Positions 63,114 to 64,000 of a DNA stretch of 64,000 nucleotides are shown piece by piece; within the stretch, counting starts at the first letter, position 1; each line of letters starts with the position of its first letter. Made by a program: the position numbers and the translations under genes. Source of the stretch: QHXW01 sp035297145 (GTDB lineage: Bacteria; Acidobacteriota; Terriglobia; Bryobacterales; Bryobacteraceae). The stretch is from contig DATGZN010000019.1 of the NCBI GenBank assembly GCA_035297145.1, positions 15,297 through 79,296 on the forward strand, given 5' to 3'. A model generated the notes under the pieces. The model did no database searches, was not told where the DNA came from, and worked only from the letters and a program-made list of their open reading frames with translations.

Positions 63114-63704
63114 ATGGCGGAAGTCGACGTCAAGAAACAATCTCATGAGCAACAACGTGGCGGTGGATTGCAGCGGCGCGGCGCGTATCCATCGGTGTTC
63201 GGGATGCGGCCGGGCGAGCTCCTGCATGCAAACCCGTTTGCGCTGATGCGCCGCGTCAGCGAGGAAATGGACCGTTGGTTCGAAGGGCGCTTACCGGGTG
63301 GCGAAGCGTCCCTGTGGTCCCCGACGGTGGAGGTGGCCGAGCACGAGGGCAAGCTCGAAATTGTCGCCGACTTGCCTGGGATCAATGAGAGCGACGTGAA
63401 AGTGGAAGTGACGGATGAAGGTCTGGTCATCCAAGGCGAGCGCAAGCGGGAGCGTGAAGAGAAGGGCGAGCGGTACTATCGCTCCGAGCGCAGTTATGGC
63501 CAATTCTATCGCCTGATTCCGCTACCGGAGAACGCGAAAATCGATGAGGCCCGCGCCGAGTTCCGCAATGGTGAATTGCGCGTCAGCGTCCCGGTTCCCG
63601 AGCGCCAGCGCAACACGCGCCAGATTCCCATTTCGACGGGCGGAGAGCGGAAGGAACCGCAATCCCAGACCGCCGCGCAGCAAGCGCGCAAAGCCGCCGG
63701 CTAG
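63114..63704 (+). CDS. Second Hsp20/alpha-crystallin small heat-shock protein
   Basis: 196 residues from the ATG at 63114, with AAGGAG 10 bases before it. A long Gln/Gly/Arg-rich N terminus (HEQQRGGGLQRRGAYPSVFG), MRRVSEEMDRWFEG, then the alpha-crystallin domain (PTVEVAEHEGKLEIVADLPG, INESDVKVEVTDEGLVIQGE, EFRNGELRVSVP) and a C-terminal Gln/Ala-rich tail. More typical in shape than the Hsp20 at 29608, which lacks the long N terminus. Cytoplasmic holdase. Confidence 0.92.
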   Translation: MAEVDVKKQSHEQQRGGGLQRRGAYPSVFGMRPGELLHANPFALMRRVSEEMDRWFEGRLPGGEASLWSPTVEVAEHEGKLEIVADLPGINESDVKVEVTDEGLVIQGERKREREEKGERYYRSERSYGQFYRLIPLPENAKIDEARAEFRNGELRVSVPVPERQRNTRQIPISTGGERKEPQSQTAAQQARKAAG

Positions 63705-63747
63705 ACGGGTGCCGGTTGTGCTGGAATGATGGAGAGGAGATCCCATC

Positions 63748-64000
63748 ATCGCGATCGCATCCATCAATCCAGCCACCGGCGAAACTCTACGCACATTTCA
63801 GCCGCTCGCGGATTCCGAGATTGAAAGCAAGCTCGCGCGAGCGGCATCAACCTATCGCTCGTGGCGGCGCACAACGTTTGCCGAACGGGCGCGGCTGTTG
63901 CTGGCAGCAGCCGAAATCCTGGATAACGAAAAAGCCGATTTCGGCCGGATCATGACCGTCGAGATGGGAAAGCCCATCAAAGCCGCCAGGGACGAGGCAG
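63748..64000 (+). CDS. Aldehyde dehydrogenase, SSADH-like (3' part outside window)
   Basis: The frame IAIASINPATGETLRTFQPL, ADSEIESKLARAASTYRSWR, ..LLAAAEILDNEKADFGRIMT, VEMGKPIKAARDEA is the N terminus of an NAD(P)-dependent aldehyde dehydrogenase of the succinate-semialdehyde group. The homologous start would be M-A-I-A-S-I-N-P, and the codon there is ATC (63748-63750), 8 bases after AGGAG (63735-63739). No ATG, GTG or TTG lies in frame between the upstream TGA and ATC. So it starts at ATC, or the base is an error. Confidence 0.75.
   Translation, partial: MAIASINPATGETLRTFQPLADSEIESKLARAASTYRSWRRTTFAERARLLLAAAEILDNEKADFGRIMTVEMGKPIKAARDEA

Overview
The window looks like chromosomal DNA of an Acidobacteriota member close to Bryobacterales/Solibacter. 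The strongest pointer is the C-terminal domain of the FG-GAP protein at 45669-48665, which matches the Solibacter-type C-terminal domain (TIGR03437) as I know it. Supporting signs are a PadR/ABC-permease remnant of the acidobacterial ADOP type, many secreted glycoside hydrolases and beta-propellers, and high GC. No tRNA, rRNA, CRISPR array, transposase or phage structural module was recognised. The names are family assignments made by reading motifs; no database search was run.

Layout. 1-6.3 kb: a truncated BNR-propeller protein, a ChbG-like deacetylase, a three-gene operon (secreted protein, membrane protein, winged-helix regulator) behind a promoter with an inverted-repeat operator, and a B12-type radical SAM enzyme. 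6.6-13.6 kb: secreted and housekeeping singletons, a HicB antitoxin chained by ATGA overlaps to a tiny ORF and a potassium channel, a DUF3500 protein and a MocR regulator divergent from msrA. 13.7-23.4 kb: msrA coupled to a haem/copper monooxygenase-like protein, an M23 peptidase, a lone ABC-2 permease, a Tat-exported dehydrogenase, and an fmdB-penicillin acylase pair. 23.6-29.5 kb: a compact sugar operon (GH42, ROK kinase, SIS isomerase, MFS carrier, PIG-L hydrolase). 29.6-33.1 kb: Hsp20-Lon proteostasis operon. 33.5-40.9 kb: secreted enzymes interleaved with gene debris, namely a PadR/ADOP fusion remnant and an inverted, stop-interrupted relic. 40.9-49.8 kb: pyruvate:ferredoxin oxidoreductase with a DHOD-like partner, the giant FG-GAP protein, and a molybdopterin protein.

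50.5-52.4 kb holds the most unusual locus: a short ORF followed by a tandemly duplicated two-gene cassette. All four cassette proteins appear to be one small fold; one gene of each pair has a twin-arginine signal and one copy carries an in-frame stop. Then follow folD-coaE-htrA, a DUF891/HTH toxin-antitoxin pair with its own palindromic operator, an MsbA-like exporter downstream of an ankyrin membrane protein, a pseudouridine synthase, a HutI-like protein without its metal ligands upstream of glutamate formimidoyltransferase and lipoyl synthase, a second Hsp20, and an aldehyde dehydrogenase that appears to start with ATC.

Dispersed elements: a ~104-bp structured repeat in three copies (19705, 23447, 33216), a GGCCGGGC hairpin in two copies (9525, 49807), and a CGCCGAG-type repeat (50306). 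Four genes have a -10-like box 8-9 bases before ATG and no Shine-Dalgarno, suggesting leaderless mRNAs.
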